Translations under genes and position numbers: made by a program
In this document: positions 16,407 to 25,998 of the stretch, piece by piece
How the letters are laid out: each line of letters opens with the position of its first letter
How positions within the stretch are numbered: position 1 is the stretch's first letter
The notes under the pieces: generated by a model
Seen by the model: only the letters and a program-made list of their open reading frames with translations
The model's database searches: none
Told to the model about the DNA's origin: nothing
Source of the DNA: Ga0077560 sp046330435
Lineage (GTDB): Bacteria; Actinomycetota; Thermoleophilia; Miltoncostaeales; Miltoncostaeaceae
Direction: 5' to 3'
DNA: 64,000 nt
Assembly (NCBI GenBank): GCA_046330435.1
Contig: JAXLST010000018.1
Span: forward strand, 55,721-119,720

Positions 16407-17270
16407 TCAGGTGAACGCGACCGCGGCGGTCGCCGCCGCCCCGGCCACCAGGCAATAGATCCCGAACGGGGTGAGGGTGTGGGTCCGCAGGTACCGCATC
16501 AGGAATCGCACCGCCAGGTACGCCGAGCCGGCGGCGAACAGGGCCCCGACCAGTGCCGGACCGCGGACACCGTCACCAGCGGGTCCCATCAGGTCCGGCA
16601 GCTTGAGCAGGGCTGCCGCGCCGATGATGGGGGTTGCCAGCAGGAACGCGTAGCGGGCGGCATCCTCATTGGACAGGCCGGCCAGCAGCCCGCCGCCCAT
16701 CGCGGTGCCCGACCGGCTGATCCCCGGGATGAGGGCAAGGGCCTGGGCCGTGCCGACGCCGATCGCCGACCGCCATGTCAGCTCCCGGGCGATCCTGGCG
16801 TCGGGATCCCCTTCGGTGTGCTCGGGCGCACGGCGGCGCAGCCGCTCGGCGCCGAGCAACAGCCCGCCGTTGACCATCAGGAACACCGCCGCGGTCTGCG
16901 GGGAGGCGAACAGGCTGCGCAGTGGATGCTCCAACAGCAGGCCGATGAGGCCCGCCGGGATCGTGCCGACCACCAGCAGCCACCCGAGCCGCGCATCGGT
17001 GTCGTCCGGTGCGATCCCCCGCTGGCTCAGGCTGCGGCCCAGCCCGCGGAGGATGCGCACCCAATCCCGGAAGAACACGCCGAACAGCACCAGGGCGGTG
17101 GCGAGGTGCGTGGCCACCAGGAACGCCAGGAAGTAGTCGTCGTTCTGGTGGATGTCCCACCCCAGCAGCCGTGGCAGCACGACGCTGTGCCCCAGGCTCG
17201 AGATCGGAAACAGCTCCGAGACGCCCTGGAGCGCCCCCAGGATGATGCTCTGCAGGTAGTCGATCTTCAC
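16407..17270 (-). CDS. uppP: Undecaprenyl-diphosphatase (copy 1)
   Basis: 287 residues from GTG 17270. UppP/BacA removes a phosphate from undecaprenyl diphosphate so the carrier can be reused in wall synthesis; over-expression gives bacitracin resistance in other bacteria. Family motifs: LQGVSELFPISSLGH (Glu19, His28) and ALIPGISRSGTAMGG, in an eight-helix membrane protein. It is ~90% identical by eye to the copy at 47808-48671, and each copy is preceded by the same 80-residue membrane protein with a 4-nt overlap. A second copy within the tRNA-bounded island would raise carrier recycling. Confidence 0.93.
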   Translation of the reverse strand: MKIDYLQSIILGALQGVSELFPISSLGHSVVLPRLLGWDIHQNDDYFLAFLVATHLATALVLFGVFFRDWVRILRGLGRSLSQRGIAPDDTDARLGWLLVVGTIPAGLIGLLLEHPLRSLFASPQTAAVFLMVNGGLLLGAERLRRRAPEHTEGDPDARIARELTWRSAIGVGTAQALALIPGISRSGTAMGGGLLAGLSNEDAARYAFLLATPIIGAAALLKLPDLMGPAGDGVRGPALVGALFAAGSAYLAVRFLMRYLRTHTLTPFGIYCLVAGAAATAAVAFT

Positions 17271-17509
17271 CGGCCGGCCGCCCCACGGGCCTGCGGGCCG
17301 GTTCGGAACCACACCAGCACCCCGGCTCCCAGGGCCACCACCAGCGCCGTGATGCCGTGCTTGATGTGGTGGTGGGAGGACCCCGCCTCATGCCCGGGCA
17401 GCCAGCCCGGCAACGACGACGCCGGCTCGGCGAAGTACACCACCGCCACCGCCAGCAGCAGCACGCCCGCCACCGCCGCGGCCACATTGACCGCCCGTTC
17501 GTTGCTCAT
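17267..17509 (-). CDS. 80-residue histidine-bearing membrane protein (copy 1)
   Basis: 80 residues; start ATG 17509 with GGAGG just upstream. Two TM helices (about 8-27 and 52-68) flank an outer loop with SSLPGWLPGHEAGSSHHHIKHG, rich in His. It is closely similar to the protein at 48668-48910, and both overlap the following uppP start by 4 nt. Its conserved pairing suggests it assists UppP, but no family is recognised. The His cluster could bind metal (speculation). Confidence 0.8.
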   Translation of the reverse strand: MSNERAVNVAAAVAGVLLLAVAVVYFAEPASSLPGWLPGHEAGSSHHHIKHGITALVVALGAGVLVWFRTGPQARGAAGR

Positions 17510-17724
17510 CGCGCTCCTCCAGATAGCGGCATCGATTCCCCGGTGCCCCGGGTACCGGCGAAGGCACGCCGGGCGCCCCAAGGACGCTCCGGACCGGCAT
17601 GACACCCGGCGAAGATGAGTGGCAGATGAGCGCCGGCGGCGTGACGTCGCCCGTCAGGTCAACGCCAGGTCAGAACCTGCGCCCGCCCATGGAACGCTGG
17701 GACCTCAGCGGTACCGTGAGAGGC

Positions 17725-18393
17725 ATGCCGGGAACCCAGTTGTTGATCGTCGAGGACGACGACGCCGTCGCCGCTGCCCTGCAGCGGGTCCTGACGGGCA
17801 GCGGGCACCAGGTGATGCGCGCCGCCACCGGAAGCGAGGCCCTTGCCATGCTCGGCCCCCAGACGGGGGTGGTCATCCTGGATCTCGGGCTGCCGGACAT
17901 GGACGGCATTGAGGTGTGCCGGCATGTCCGGCGGGTCGAACCGGGCGTCGGGATCATGATCGTCTCCGCCCGGGACCGTGAGCTGGATGTCGTCGCCGGC
18001 CTCGACGCCGGAGCCGACGACTACCTCATGAAGCCCTTCCGGCTGGCGGAGCTCATGGCGCGGGTCCGCGCCCAGCTGCGTCGTGTCAGCTCACCGGCCG
18101 GGGACGCCGGCCGCATCGAAGCGGGCGCCGTCGCGATCGATCTGGATGCCCGCCGCGCCTGGGCCGGCGATACCGAGATCACCCTGCGCCCCAAAGAGTT
18201 CGCCCTCCTCGCGCTGCTGGCCGCCAACGCGGGCCGGGTGGTCACCCGAGACCGGATCATGGCCGAGGTGTGGGACACCACCTGGCTGGGATCGACGAAG
18301 ACCCTCGACACCCACATCCTCGCGCTGCGCCAGAAGCTCGGGCCCCAGGCGATCACGACCCTGCGCGGGGTCGGCTATCGGTTCGAGGCCTGA
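17725..18393 (+). CDS. OmpR-type response regulator
   Basis: 222 residues from ATG 17725, preceded by TACCGT at 17712-17717 with 7 nt between (leaderless pattern). Receiver: E10/D11, phospho-acceptor D53 (ILDLGLPD), S81, K103. C-terminal winged helix from ~130, ending TLRGVGYRFEA. The stop overlaps the kinase start as TGATG, so the pair is translationally coupled. It belongs to a different OmpR branch from the regulators at 4654 and 20460 (no GEDALWMAA segment, and DTHILALRQKLG instead of VDVYVRYLREKI). Confidence 0.92.
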   Translation: MPGTQLLIVEDDDAVAAALQRVLTGSGHQVMRAATGSEALAMLGPQTGVVILDLGLPDMDGIEVCRHVRRVEPGVGIMIVSARDRELDVVAGLDAGADDYLMKPFRLAELMARVRAQLRRVSSPAGDAGRIEAGAVAIDLDARRAWAGDTEITLRPKEFALLALLAANAGRVVTRDRIMAEVWDTTWLGSTKTLDTHILALRQKLGPQAITTLRGVGYRFEA

Positions 18394-19694
18394 TGCGACG
18401 GCGGGTGATGGTCGCGATCGCGGCTGTCGCGGCGGTGGCCGTCGCCCTGTTCGCCCTCCCGCTCGGACAGGCGCTGCGCTCCGGGTATCGCGACCAAGAG
18501 CTGCTGCGCCTCCAGCGAGACGCGGTGTCCGACACCCGCTCGGTCGACGTCGACCCGGCCGAACCCGGTGGGGTCGAAGTGCCGGAGAGCACCGACCGCA
18601 TCGGGGTCTACAACCTGGATGGCCGGCGCATCGCCGGCGAGGGGCCGGTCCGGGCTGACGCCACCGTCCGAATGGTCATCGCCGGACAGCGAACGCAGGC
18701 CGGTCAGACGGGACCGGATCTCGTCGCCGCCGTACCCCTGGTGACGCGTGAACGGATCACGGGTGTGCTGCGGGTCGAACGCGACGGAGCGGTGATCGAA
18801 CGGCGCACGCGAACCGCGTGGGCGCTGCTCGCCGTCCTTGCCGCGGCGCTCATGGCGCTGGCCGTCGGCGCCGCGTGGCTCATCGCTCGGCGACTCGCCG
18901 CTCCCCTGGAGGGGCTCGCCAATGTCGCGGGACGCCTGGGGCGGGGTGAGTTCGGTGGCGAGATCCCCTCGAGCGGGCTCCCGGAGGCGGACGCGGTGGC
19001 CGCGGCGCTCGCCGACTCTGCGCGGCGGATCGAGGAGATGGTCGAACGGGAGCGCGCGTTCAGCACCCACGCCTCCCATCAGCTGCGCACGCCGCTCGCC
19101 GCGCTCCGCATCGACCTCGAATCGCTCGCGATGCGCGCTGACCCGGCGCCCCCCGAGGTCACCGCCGCGGTCGGCCAGGTCGACCGTCTCGAGGCGACGA
19201 TCACCACCCTGCTGTCGGTCGCACGTGATCTCCCGCTGGAGGCCGACGGCACCGACCTCCTCGAGCTGTTGCGCACCGTGGCGGTGGGGTGGCGCACCGC
19301 CCTCGCCAGGCGGGGCCGCGATCTCACCCTCGACCTTCCGGCCGCGGCTCCGCGCAGCAGCGCGCACGTGCCCGTGGTGCGGGAGATCCTGGAGATCCTG
19401 ATCGACAACGCGATCACCCACGGCGCCGGGACCGTCCACCTGAAGGTGCGATCCGGCGACGCCGGCGCCTGGCTGGATCTCGACGTCCGCGACGAGGGTG
19501 AGGGCCTCGACGCCGACCCGGACTCGGTGTTCTCCCAGGGGCAGCCGAGCACACCCGCCCGGCACGGCATCGGCCTGCCACTCGCCCGTGCGCTCGCCCT
19601 GGCCGAGAACGGAACGCTGACCCTCAGCCACCCAGGCCCGGAGCCGTGCTTCACCCTGCGATTGCCCGCGGTGCCGCCGAATGCCCCCCGCTGA
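18393..19694 (+). CDS. Membrane sensor histidine kinase
   Basis: 433 residues from ATG 18393 (1-nt overlap with the regulator). TM1 (~7-26), a ~110-residue outer sensor, TM2 (~140-165), HAMP, HisKA with STHASHQLRTPLAALRIDL (Gln in place of the usual Glu after the His, a common variant), and HATPase with ILIDNAITHGAG, a DEGEGLD box and HGIGLPLARALA. It should be active. The small sensor and the coupled regulator suggest an envelope-related signal; the upstream PepSY gene is a plausible partner. Confidence 0.92.
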   Translation: MRRRVMVAIAAVAAVAVALFALPLGQALRSGYRDQELLRLQRDAVSDTRSVDVDPAEPGGVEVPESTDRIGVYNLDGRRIAGEGPVRADATVRMVIAGQRTQAGQTGPDLVAAVPLVTRERITGVLRVERDGAVIERRTRTAWALLAVLAAALMALAVGAAWLIARRLAAPLEGLANVAGRLGRGEFGGEIPSSGLPEADAVAAALADSARRIEEMVERERAFSTHASHQLRTPLAALRIDLESLAMRADPAPPEVTAAVGQVDRLEATITTLLSVARDLPLEADGTDLLELLRTVAVGWRTALARRGRDLTLDLPAAAPRSSAHVPVVREILEILIDNAITHGAGTVHLKVRSGDAGAWLDLDVRDEGEGLDADPDSVFSQGQPSTPARHGIGLPLARALALAENGTLTLSHPGPEPCFTLRLPAVPPNAPR

Positions 19695-19714
19695 AGCGTC
19701 CGCCGCCGAAGGCT

Positions 19715-20311
19715 TCACGCCGGTTCGCTCTGCGGCACCGGCGGCCGGCGCCGCGCAACCGCGGCACGCAGAGCGGTGATCAACGACCCGGTCGCGGCGA
19801 GCGCCCAGCTTCCGCCGACCGCCACGACGGCGCCCAGAGGTCCGAGGCCCCACACCAGGAGACCCGTCAGTGAGGCCCACAGGACCGCGCCGGCGGCATT
19901 GGCGATGAGGAACCGCCGCGGAGCCATGCCCGAGGCACCCGCCACCAGCGCCGCCACCACCCGCACCCCCGACACGAACCGGCCGAGGAGGACCGCCTTG
20001 CCACCATGCCGTTCAAAGAACACGGCACCTCGGCTGAGGGCCGCGCGTCGATGGCGCTGGAAGGGGCCGCGTTCGGCGAGCAGGACCCGCCGGCCGCCGC
20101 GACGACCGATCCAGAACCCGAGGTTGTCCCCGGCGATCGCCGCGCCCGCCGCGACACCGATGACCACCGGAAGACTCAGATGGCCCGCGCCGGCGAGCAG
20201 GGATGCCGCTGCGAGCGCGGTCTCCCCCGGGATCGGCAGGCCTGCGGATTCCCCGGCCACCAGCGCCGCAAGCGCCCCGTATCCGAGATTCGCCGGCACC
20301 GTGATGAACAT
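19715..20311 (-). CDS. DedA/SNARE-associated (VTT-domain) membrane protein
   Basis: 198 residues from ATG 20311. VTT/DedA family marks: GESAGLPIPGETALAAASLLAG, GFWIGRRGGRRVLL and VLLGRFVSGVRVVAALVAGASGM, with two half-inserted hairpins and C-terminal TM helices. DedA proteins are lipid scramblases or polyprenyl-phosphate recyclers. Alongside UppP and PAP2 in the same island it adds to a set of genes for lipid-carrier turnover. It converges on the kinase at 18393-19694 (20-nt gap). Confidence 0.88.
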   Translation of the reverse strand: MFITVPANLGYGALAALVAGESAGLPIPGETALAAASLLAGAGHLSLPVVIGVAAGAAIAGDNLGFWIGRRGGRRVLLAERGPFQRHRRAALSRGAVFFERHGGKAVLLGRFVSGVRVVAALVAGASGMAPRRFLIANAAGAVLWASLTGLLVWGLGPLGAVVAVGGSWALAATGSLITALRAAVARRRPPVPQSEPA

Positions 20312-20459
20312 CGCTGCTCCGTTCGTTCGACGTGTGTCGCATGGAACCGCACCCGGATGAGACCGCGATGAGCCGGCCGGGCGCCGGCTCTCATCCACGG
20401 TTCACGCGCCTGCTGGAACATCACGGGTGCACGGTTCCCGAGGAGAAGGGCGAAGGGGT

Positions 20460-21134
20460 ATGCGCGTGCTCGTGGTCGAGGACCAGATCAAGATGGCCGG
20501 GCTCATCAAGCGCGGCCTCACGGCCGAGGGCGGCGTCGCGGATCTCGCCGAACGCGGTGAGGACGCGCTGTGGATGGCCGCGGCGAACCACTACGACGTG
20601 GTCGTATTGGACGTGATGCTGCCCGGCATCGACGGTCTTGAGACGTGCCGTCGCCTGCGCGAGGCGGGTGACTGGACCCCGGTGCTGCTGCTCACCGCCC
20701 GCGACGCGGTCGAGGACCGCGTCGCGGGATTGGACGGTGGTGCCGACGACTACCTCACCAAGCCGTTTGCGTTCGCCGAGCTCACCGCCCGGCTGCGCGC
20801 CCTGGTGCGCCGTGGCCCCAGGGAACGGCCCGCGGTACTCCGCGTCGGCTCCCTGAGCCTCGACCCCGCAACGCGGCGCGTTTGGCGAGGCGATACGGAG
20901 ATCTCGCTCTCAGCAAAGGAGTACCTGCTGCTGGAGACCTTCATGCGATCCCCGGACGAGGTCCTCACCCGTCTGCAGCTGCTGGAGCGCGCATGGGACT
21001 ACGAGTACGAGAACCGCTCCAACGTCGTGGATGTCTACGTGCGCTACCTCCGGGAGAAGATCGACCGCCCGTTCGGCGTCGAGTCGATCCAGACCCTGCG
21101 AGGAGCCGGCTACCGGCTGCGAAGCGCCGGCTGA
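20460..21134 (+). CDS. OmpR-type response regulator
   Basis: 224 residues from ATG 20460, with GAAGGGG directly upstream as ribosome site. Receiver: E7/D8, D51 (VLDVMLPG), T79, K101; winged helix ending TLRGAGYRLR. It is the near paralogue of the regulator at 4654. The stop TGA overlaps the kinase ATG by 1 nt (TGATG). The kinase at 21134 is the evident partner and the FetAB-type transporter follows 17 nt later, so this system may control that export pump. Confidence 0.92.
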   Translation: MRVLVVEDQIKMAGLIKRGLTAEGGVADLAERGEDALWMAAANHYDVVVLDVMLPGIDGLETCRRLREAGDWTPVLLLTARDAVEDRVAGLDGGADDYLTKPFAFAELTARLRALVRRGPRERPAVLRVGSLSLDPATRRVWRGDTEISLSAKEYLLLETFMRSPDEVLTRLQLLERAWDYEYENRSNVVDVYVRYLREKIDRPFGVESIQTLRGAGYRLRSAG

Positions 21135-22585
21135 TGAGCCGCCTTCCCATCCGGCTGCGGTTGACCCTGGTGTTCGCCGGAGCGATGCTCGTCGCGCTGC
21201 TCATTGGCGGCGCGCTGCTGCGCCTCCGGGTTTCGGCGGCATTGGATGGGAACATCGACCAAGCCCTCCGGGCCCGCGCCGCCGATGTTTCTGCCCTGGT
21301 CGCCCAGTCCGACGAGGGACTGCGAGTCGCCGGTCAAAGCCCCCTGACCGAACGCGGCGAGGCGTTCGCCCAGGTGCTCGACGCCCGCGGAGGAATCTTC
21401 GACGCGACTCCGCTCCTGCGTGACCGTTCCCTGCTCACCCCCGGGCAGCTGCGCCGGGCCCGGGCGGGACGGATCGTCGTCGACCGTTCGGGCGTCGCGG
21501 GCCTCGAAGATGACGTGCGCCTTCTCGCGACGCCGGTCACGGCCCAGGACCAGCGACTGGTCGTGGTGGTCGGCGCCTCACTGGAGGACCGGAACGACAC
21601 GCTCCGGACACTCACCCTGTTTCTCTTTGTCGCCGCTCCCGTCGCGCTGGTGGTGACGGCCGCCGCGGCCCACTGGGTGGCGGCCGCCGCACTGCGGCCC
21701 GCCGAGGCCATGCGCCGTCGCGCAGCACGGATCTCCGGTGAGCAGACCGGTGAGCGTCTGCCGCTGCCGGGCGCCCGCGATGAGATCCACCATCTCGGCG
21801 AGACCCTCAACGACATGCTCGACCGCATCGAACTCGCCATGCGCCGCCAACGCGAATTCGTTGCCGACGCCAGCCACGAACTGCGCACGCCGCTGGCGAT
21901 CCTGACCTCCGAGCTGGAACTCGCGCGGCGACCTGGCACCACCCATATCGCGCTGAAGGCCGCCGTCGATTCCGCAGCCGAGGAAACCGAACGGCTCGTC
22001 CGTCTCGCCGAGGACCTCCTGGTGTTCGCCCGCGCGGACGCCGGGAGGCTGCCGGTCCGTCCTGAACCGGTGATGCCGGCGGCGCTGACCGCACTGGTGG
22101 CCACCCGTTTCACCGCGCGCGCCGGCGCCGCGGGGCGCCGCATCGAGGTTCTGAACGAGGCAGACGGTCCCGTGCGGCTGGATACCGCGCGGATCGAGCA
22201 GGCGCTCGGAAACCTCGTGGACAACGCCCTGCGCCATGGGGAGGGGACGGTGTTCATCCGCACCCAGTCGATCTCCCCGGGGCTCCTGCGGTTCTGCGTG
22301 GGTGACGACGGGCACGCAATGACCGAGGCGTTCGCCGCCCATGCCTTCGATCGGTTCACGCGAGCCGATCCCGCCCGCGGGCGGGATGGGGGGGCGGGCC
22401 TGGGGCTGGCGATCGTTCGTGCGATCGCCCAGGCCCACGGCGGGTCGTCCGGTATCAGCCTCGGCCCGCGCGGAACGCGGGTCTGGTTCACCGTCCGGGT
22501 CGACCTGGGAGGTGAGGGAGATCGCGAAGCGGACGACGATCGGCGCCGTGAGATCCTTCCCGGCGGCACCGAACCCACCCCCTGA
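21134..22585 (+). CDS. Membrane sensor histidine kinase
   Basis: 483 residues. TM1 (~9-31), an outer sensor of ~125 residues, TM2 (~160-185), HAMP, HisKA with VADASHELRTPLAILTSELE, HATPase with NLVDNALRHGEG, GAGLGLAIVRAIA and RGTRVWFTV. The G1 box reads GDDGHAM, losing the second Gly, a mild deviation. A 30-residue acidic/basic C-terminal tail (GDREADDDRRRE) is extra. It is coupled to the regulator upstream, and the ABC gene starts 17 nt after its stop. Confidence 0.92.
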   Translation: MSRLPIRLRLTLVFAGAMLVALLIGGALLRLRVSAALDGNIDQALRARAADVSALVAQSDEGLRVAGQSPLTERGEAFAQVLDARGGIFDATPLLRDRSLLTPGQLRRARAGRIVVDRSGVAGLEDDVRLLATPVTAQDQRLVVVVGASLEDRNDTLRTLTLFLFVAAPVALVVTAAAAHWVAAAALRPAEAMRRRAARISGEQTGERLPLPGARDEIHHLGETLNDMLDRIELAMRRQREFVADASHELRTPLAILTSELELARRPGTTHIALKAAVDSAAEETERLVRLAEDLLVFARADAGRLPVRPEPVMPAALTALVATRFTARAGAAGRRIEVLNEADGPVRLDTARIEQALGNLVDNALRHGEGTVFIRTQSISPGLLRFCVGDDGHAMTEAFAAHAFDRFTRADPARGRDGGAGLGLAIVRAIAQAHGGSSGISLGPRGTRVWFTVRVDLGGEGDREADDDRRREILPGGTEPTP

Positions 22586-22602
22586 CCGGAGGATCCTCCG
22601 GC

Positions 22603-23325
22603 GTGCTCACGGCAAACGAGGCGCCCCTCATCTCCTATCGGGACGTCGGCCTCGAGGGGCCGGATGGTTCGATTCTCACCGAGGTGAGCGCCGACATACC
22701 CGCGCGAGGGATCACGGTGATCGTCGGGCCGTCCGGGGCAGGCAAGAGCACCATGCTGCGGCTGGCAAACCGCTTGGAGGCCGCCGATCGCGGGCGGGTG
22801 CTGGTACTCGGTGAGGATGTCGCGACCGGTGACACGCGGAAGCTGCGGCGCAGGGTCGGGATGGTGTTCCAGCGTCCCGCCCTCTTTCCCTGCACGGTGG
22901 CGGACAACCTGCGCGTGGCGGACCCGGGACTGGATGACGCCGCGATACGACGGTTGCTCGGCAGGGTGGGTTTGCCCCCCGCCGTGGCCGGACAAGACGC
23001 GGGAACCCTCTCGGGTGGTGAGGCGCAGCGGCTCTGCATCGCCCGAGCGCTTGCGGCCGCTCCGATCGCCCTGCTCTTGGACGAGGCGACGGCCAGCCTC
23101 GACCCAGCCGCAACCACCACGATCGAGGATCTGGTGACGGGGCTCGCCGCCGATGGCATCCCGATCGTCTGGGTCACCCATGATCAGGATCAAATGCGGC
23201 GGATCGCCGACCAGGTGGTGGTGGTGATGGCCGGCCGGGTGGTCCACGTCGGGCCTTCCCGGTCCCCGGTCACCGATCCGGAGGGCCGGGCCTTCCTCCT
23301 GGGGGGGAAATCGGATGCAGGGTGA
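22603..23325 (+). CDS. fetA: FetA/YbbL-type ABC ATPase
   Basis: 240 residues from GTG 22603 (GGAGGA 11-16 nt upstream). Walker A GPSGAGKST, Q-loop MVFQRPALF, signature LSGGEAQRL, Walker B IALLLDEATASLD, H-loop WVTHDQDQ. It overlaps the permease gene by 11 nt. FetA pairs with FetB (UPF0014), which in E. coli exports iron and protects against oxidative stress; the assignment here comes from the partner. Confidence 0.82.
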   Translation: MLTANEAPLISYRDVGLEGPDGSILTEVSADIPARGITVIVGPSGAGKSTMLRLANRLEAADRGRVLVLGEDVATGDTRKLRRRVGMVFQRPALFPCTVADNLRVADPGLDDAAIRRLLGRVGLPPAVAGQDAGTLSGGEAQRLCIARALAAAPIALLLDEATASLDPAATTTIEDLVTGLAADGIPIVWVTHDQDQMRRIADQVVVVMAGRVVHVGPSRSPVTDPEGRAFLLGGKSDAG

Positions 23326-24094
23326 TGTCGATGCCCTGGGACTGCTGCTTTCGATGGCGCTGGTCGCGGTCGCCATTTTGGTTTCCGGGTGGCAGCGGCT
23401 CGGGCTTGGCGTCGGGATCGCCTGGGCGGCGGCTCGGGCGATCGGCCAGCTTCTGCTCGTCGGGGTGGCCCTGCGATACGTCATCCAACCGGACAGACCC
23501 ATTGTTCTTGCATGGGTCTGGGTGGCGGCCATGGTGCTTTTCGCAGCGGAGACGCTCCACCGCCGGGCACCCGAGGTTCCCGGTGCGCGGATGCTGGGTG
23601 TGGCGTCTTTCGGGGCATCCGGGGTGGTGGTGCTCGGGAGCCTGTTCGGGCTCGGTGTGTTCCCCCTGGAGGCCCGCACGCTCGTCCCGATCGCCGGAAT
23701 GACCGTCGGGAACTCGATGACCGCCACAGTCGTGGTGGGGCGTCGGATCGTCGAGGAACTGCGTGACCGCCGGGATCTGATCGAGGCGCGCCTGGCGCTC
23801 GGCCACTCCGCCCGGGATGCCGCTCGGTCACATGTTCGGACCGCTCTTCGCACCGCCCTGAGCCCCGCAATCGAATCAACCAAGGCTGTCGGGCTCGTGT
23901 TCCTGCCAGGGGCCATGACCGGCCTGATCCTCGCCGGGGTCGATCCCGTCGACGCCGTACTGGTTCAGGCGGTCGTGATGTACCTGGTGCTGGGCGCCAC
24001 CGCGACGACGACCACCGTCATCGCCCTGGGGCTGCAGCGCCGCCTGTTCACCCCCGACGAGCGGCTCATCCGCATCCCGATGCCGGATCGATAG
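23315..24094 (+). CDS. fetB: FetB/YbbM-type (UPF0014) ABC permease
   Basis: 259 residues, about six or seven TM helices. The UPF0014 signature region is clear: VPIAGMTVGNSMTATVVVGRR in the middle, then LALGHSARDAARSHVRTALR and STKAVGLVFLPGAMTGLILAG. UPF0014/FetB proteins work with FetA as an iron exporter; the metal has not been shown for this lineage. It is the last gene of the run starting at 20460, and the next gene converges on it from 24239. Confidence 0.85.
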   Translation: MQGDVDALGLLLSMALVAVAILVSGWQRLGLGVGIAWAAARAIGQLLLVGVALRYVIQPDRPIVLAWVWVAAMVLFAAETLHRRAPEVPGARMLGVASFGASGVVVLGSLFGLGVFPLEARTLVPIAGMTVGNSMTATVVVGRRIVEELRDRRDLIEARLALGHSARDAARSHVRTALRTALSPAIESTKAVGLVFLPGAMTGLILAGVDPVDAVLVQAVVMYLVLGATATTTTVIALGLQRRLFTPDERLIRIPMPDR

Positions 24095-24238
24095 CCGCCG
24101 ACCGTCTCACCGTGGTCTCGGCGCGACGGTCACAGGAACGGCGCCGGGTTGGCCACGAAGGGGTGCCGGCGGCGCGGACCACCGCGGGCAGGTTCACCTC
24201 CTCACCGCCCGGAGCCCCTCGCCGAGGCATGGTCACCG

Positions 24239-25048
24239 CTACACGTCCCGCCGCCTCAGCAGGATGGCCGCCACGGCAAGAGCGGCGCCGGCGTAGCCGC
24301 AGAACAGTGCGAACCCGGTCCATGGCGCCAGATGGTCCGAACCGCCCAGGGACATCACCGCCTGCCCCGCGGCCAAGGGGAGGTAGGGGGAGGCGGCGCT
24401 GTTCCACGCGCTGGGCAGCACATTCATCAGCGGCGGCAGGACGAACATCGCCCCCGCGAAGGTCGCGATGCCGCCCGCGGTGTTCCGAAGGATCGCGCCG
24501 ATGCCCAAGCCGAACAGTCCGACCATGCACAGATAGAGGCCGGCTCCGAGAACCGCGCGAGTGACACCGGGGTCGTGGAGACCGAGGTGCGGTATCCCTC
24601 CTCCCGCGAGCACCGACTGCCCTGCGAAGAATGCGACCAGCACAGCGGGCACGCTGAGGGCGAGTGTTGTGAGACCGAACACGACGGCCTTACCCCAGAG
24701 GACCGGTAGCCGGCGCGGAACCGCGGTCATCGAGGCGCGGATCATGCCGGTCGAGTACTCCGCCGTGACGACGAGGACACCGAGGACGCCGATGGCGAGT
24801 TGTGCCAGCTGCACGCCCGCCAGGTTCAGCTCGAGCGGATGGAAGCCCGCGCGATCCCCGATGCTCATACTCGCCCAGTGATTGCGAAACACCGCGGTGG
24901 CGAGGACGGCGATACCGATCGTCAAGCCGAGGGCGGCGATGAGCGACCAGCGTGTCGATCGAACCGAGCGCAGCTTTGTCCACTCGGAGCGGAGCACCCG
25001 GGACTGGGTGATCCCGAGATCGGCGGCAGGTGGTGTGAGCGGGGTCAT
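24239..25048 (-). CDS. ABC-2 permease
   Basis: 269 residues, six TM helices. Starts with a typical RVLRSEWTKLRSVRSTRWSL segment and contains TAEYSTGMIRASMTAVPRR between TM2 and TM3, the coupling segment of ABC-2 exporters of the lantibiotic/bacitracin-resistance kind. The start overlaps the ATPase stop by 4 nt (ATGA). Together they should form a complete exporter; the substrate is unknown. Confidence 0.9.
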   Translation of the reverse strand: MTPLTPPAADLGITQSRVLRSEWTKLRSVRSTRWSLIAALGLTIGIAVLATAVFRNHWASMSIGDRAGFHPLELNLAGVQLAQLAIGVLGVLVVTAEYSTGMIRASMTAVPRRLPVLWGKAVVFGLTTLALSVPAVLVAFFAGQSVLAGGGIPHLGLHDPGVTRAVLGAGLYLCMVGLFGLGIGAILRNTAGGIATFAGAMFVLPPLMNVLPSAWNSAASPYLPLAAGQAVMSLGGSDHLAPWTGFALFCGYAGAALAVAAILLRRRDV

Positions 25049-25998
25049 GCCGCAACCTCCTGTGGAGCGGGCCTGACCGCATCCGGACTCGCCCCGAATT
25101 GAACGGCGTCCTTCGTCAGGGACATGAAGGCGTCCTCCAGCGACACCTGTTCCGCGACCAGTTCGTGCAGAACGATTTGCTCCCGCGCCGCGAGTTCACC
25201 GATCCGCGCGGCCGCGACGCCCTCGATCTCAAGCGCCTGTGCGCCGAGCGTCTTGACGTTCGCGCCGTCCGCAACGGCCAGCTCGCCGAGCTGCGCCGCT
25301 TGCGGCGAGCGCACACGCACGATCTGGGCCGAGTGGCGCTGCACGAATTCCTCGAGGCTGAGGTCGGCGATGAGTCGGCCGCGTCCGATGACGATCAGGT
25401 GCTCCGCAGTCAGGGCCATCTCGCTCATCAGATGCGAGGAGAGGAAGACGGTGCGTCCCTCCGCGGCGAGCCCCTTCAGCAACTCGCGGACCCACCTGAT
25501 CCCCTCCGGGTCGAGGCCGTTCACGGGTTCGTCCATGAGCACGGTCCGGGGGTCGCCCAGCAACGCGGCGGCGATGCCCAAGCGCTGCCCCATTCCCAGT
25601 GAGAAGCCTCCGACGCGTCGCCGGGCGACCTCGTGAAGGCCGACCAGGTCGAGGACCTCGCCGACCCGTGCCCGGCCGATCCCGTGGGTTTGGGCCAGCG
25701 CCAGGAGATGGTCTCTGGCCGAGCGCCCGGTGTGGACCGAGCGAGCCTCGAGGAGGGCGCCCACCTCAGACATCGGCGCCGGGTGATCGGCATAGTGGCG
25801 GCCGTTCACCGTCACGTCGCCGCTCGTGGGCGAGTCGAGTCCCAGGATCATCCGCATCGTCGTCGACTTGCCCGAGCCGTTTGGGCCAAGAAAGCCCGTC
25901 ACGATGCCTGGACGTACGGTGAACGTGAGCCCGCTGACGGCCGTCGTCTCTCCATAGCGCTTGGTCAGGTCGCGCACTTCGATCACATGCGGCTCCAT
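25045..25998 (-). CDS. ABC transporter ATP-binding protein
   Basis: 317 residues from ATG 25998. Walker A GPNGSGKSTT, signature FSLGMGQRLG, Walker B VLMDEPVNGLD, H-loop LSSHLMSEM, then the ~90-residue C-terminal extension usual in drug/lantibiotic ABC exporters. It is coupled to the permease at 24239. The upstream 250 bp contain no gene and probably hold its promoter, next to the element's replication region. Confidence 0.9.
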   Translation of the reverse strand: MEPHVIEVRDLTKRYGETTAVSGLTFTVRPGIVTGFLGPNGSGKSTTMRMILGLDSPTSGDVTVNGRHYADHPAPMSEVGALLEARSVHTGRSARDHLLALAQTHGIGRARVGEVLDLVGLHEVARRRVGGFSLGMGQRLGIAAALLGDPRTVLMDEPVNGLDPEGIRWVRELLKGLAAEGRTVFLSSHLMSEMALTAEHLIVIGRGRLIADLSLEEFVQRHSAQIVRVRSPQAAQLGELAVADGANVKTLGAQALEIEGVAAARIGELAAREQIVLHELVAEQVSLEDAFMSLTKDAVQFGASPDAVRPAPQEVAA

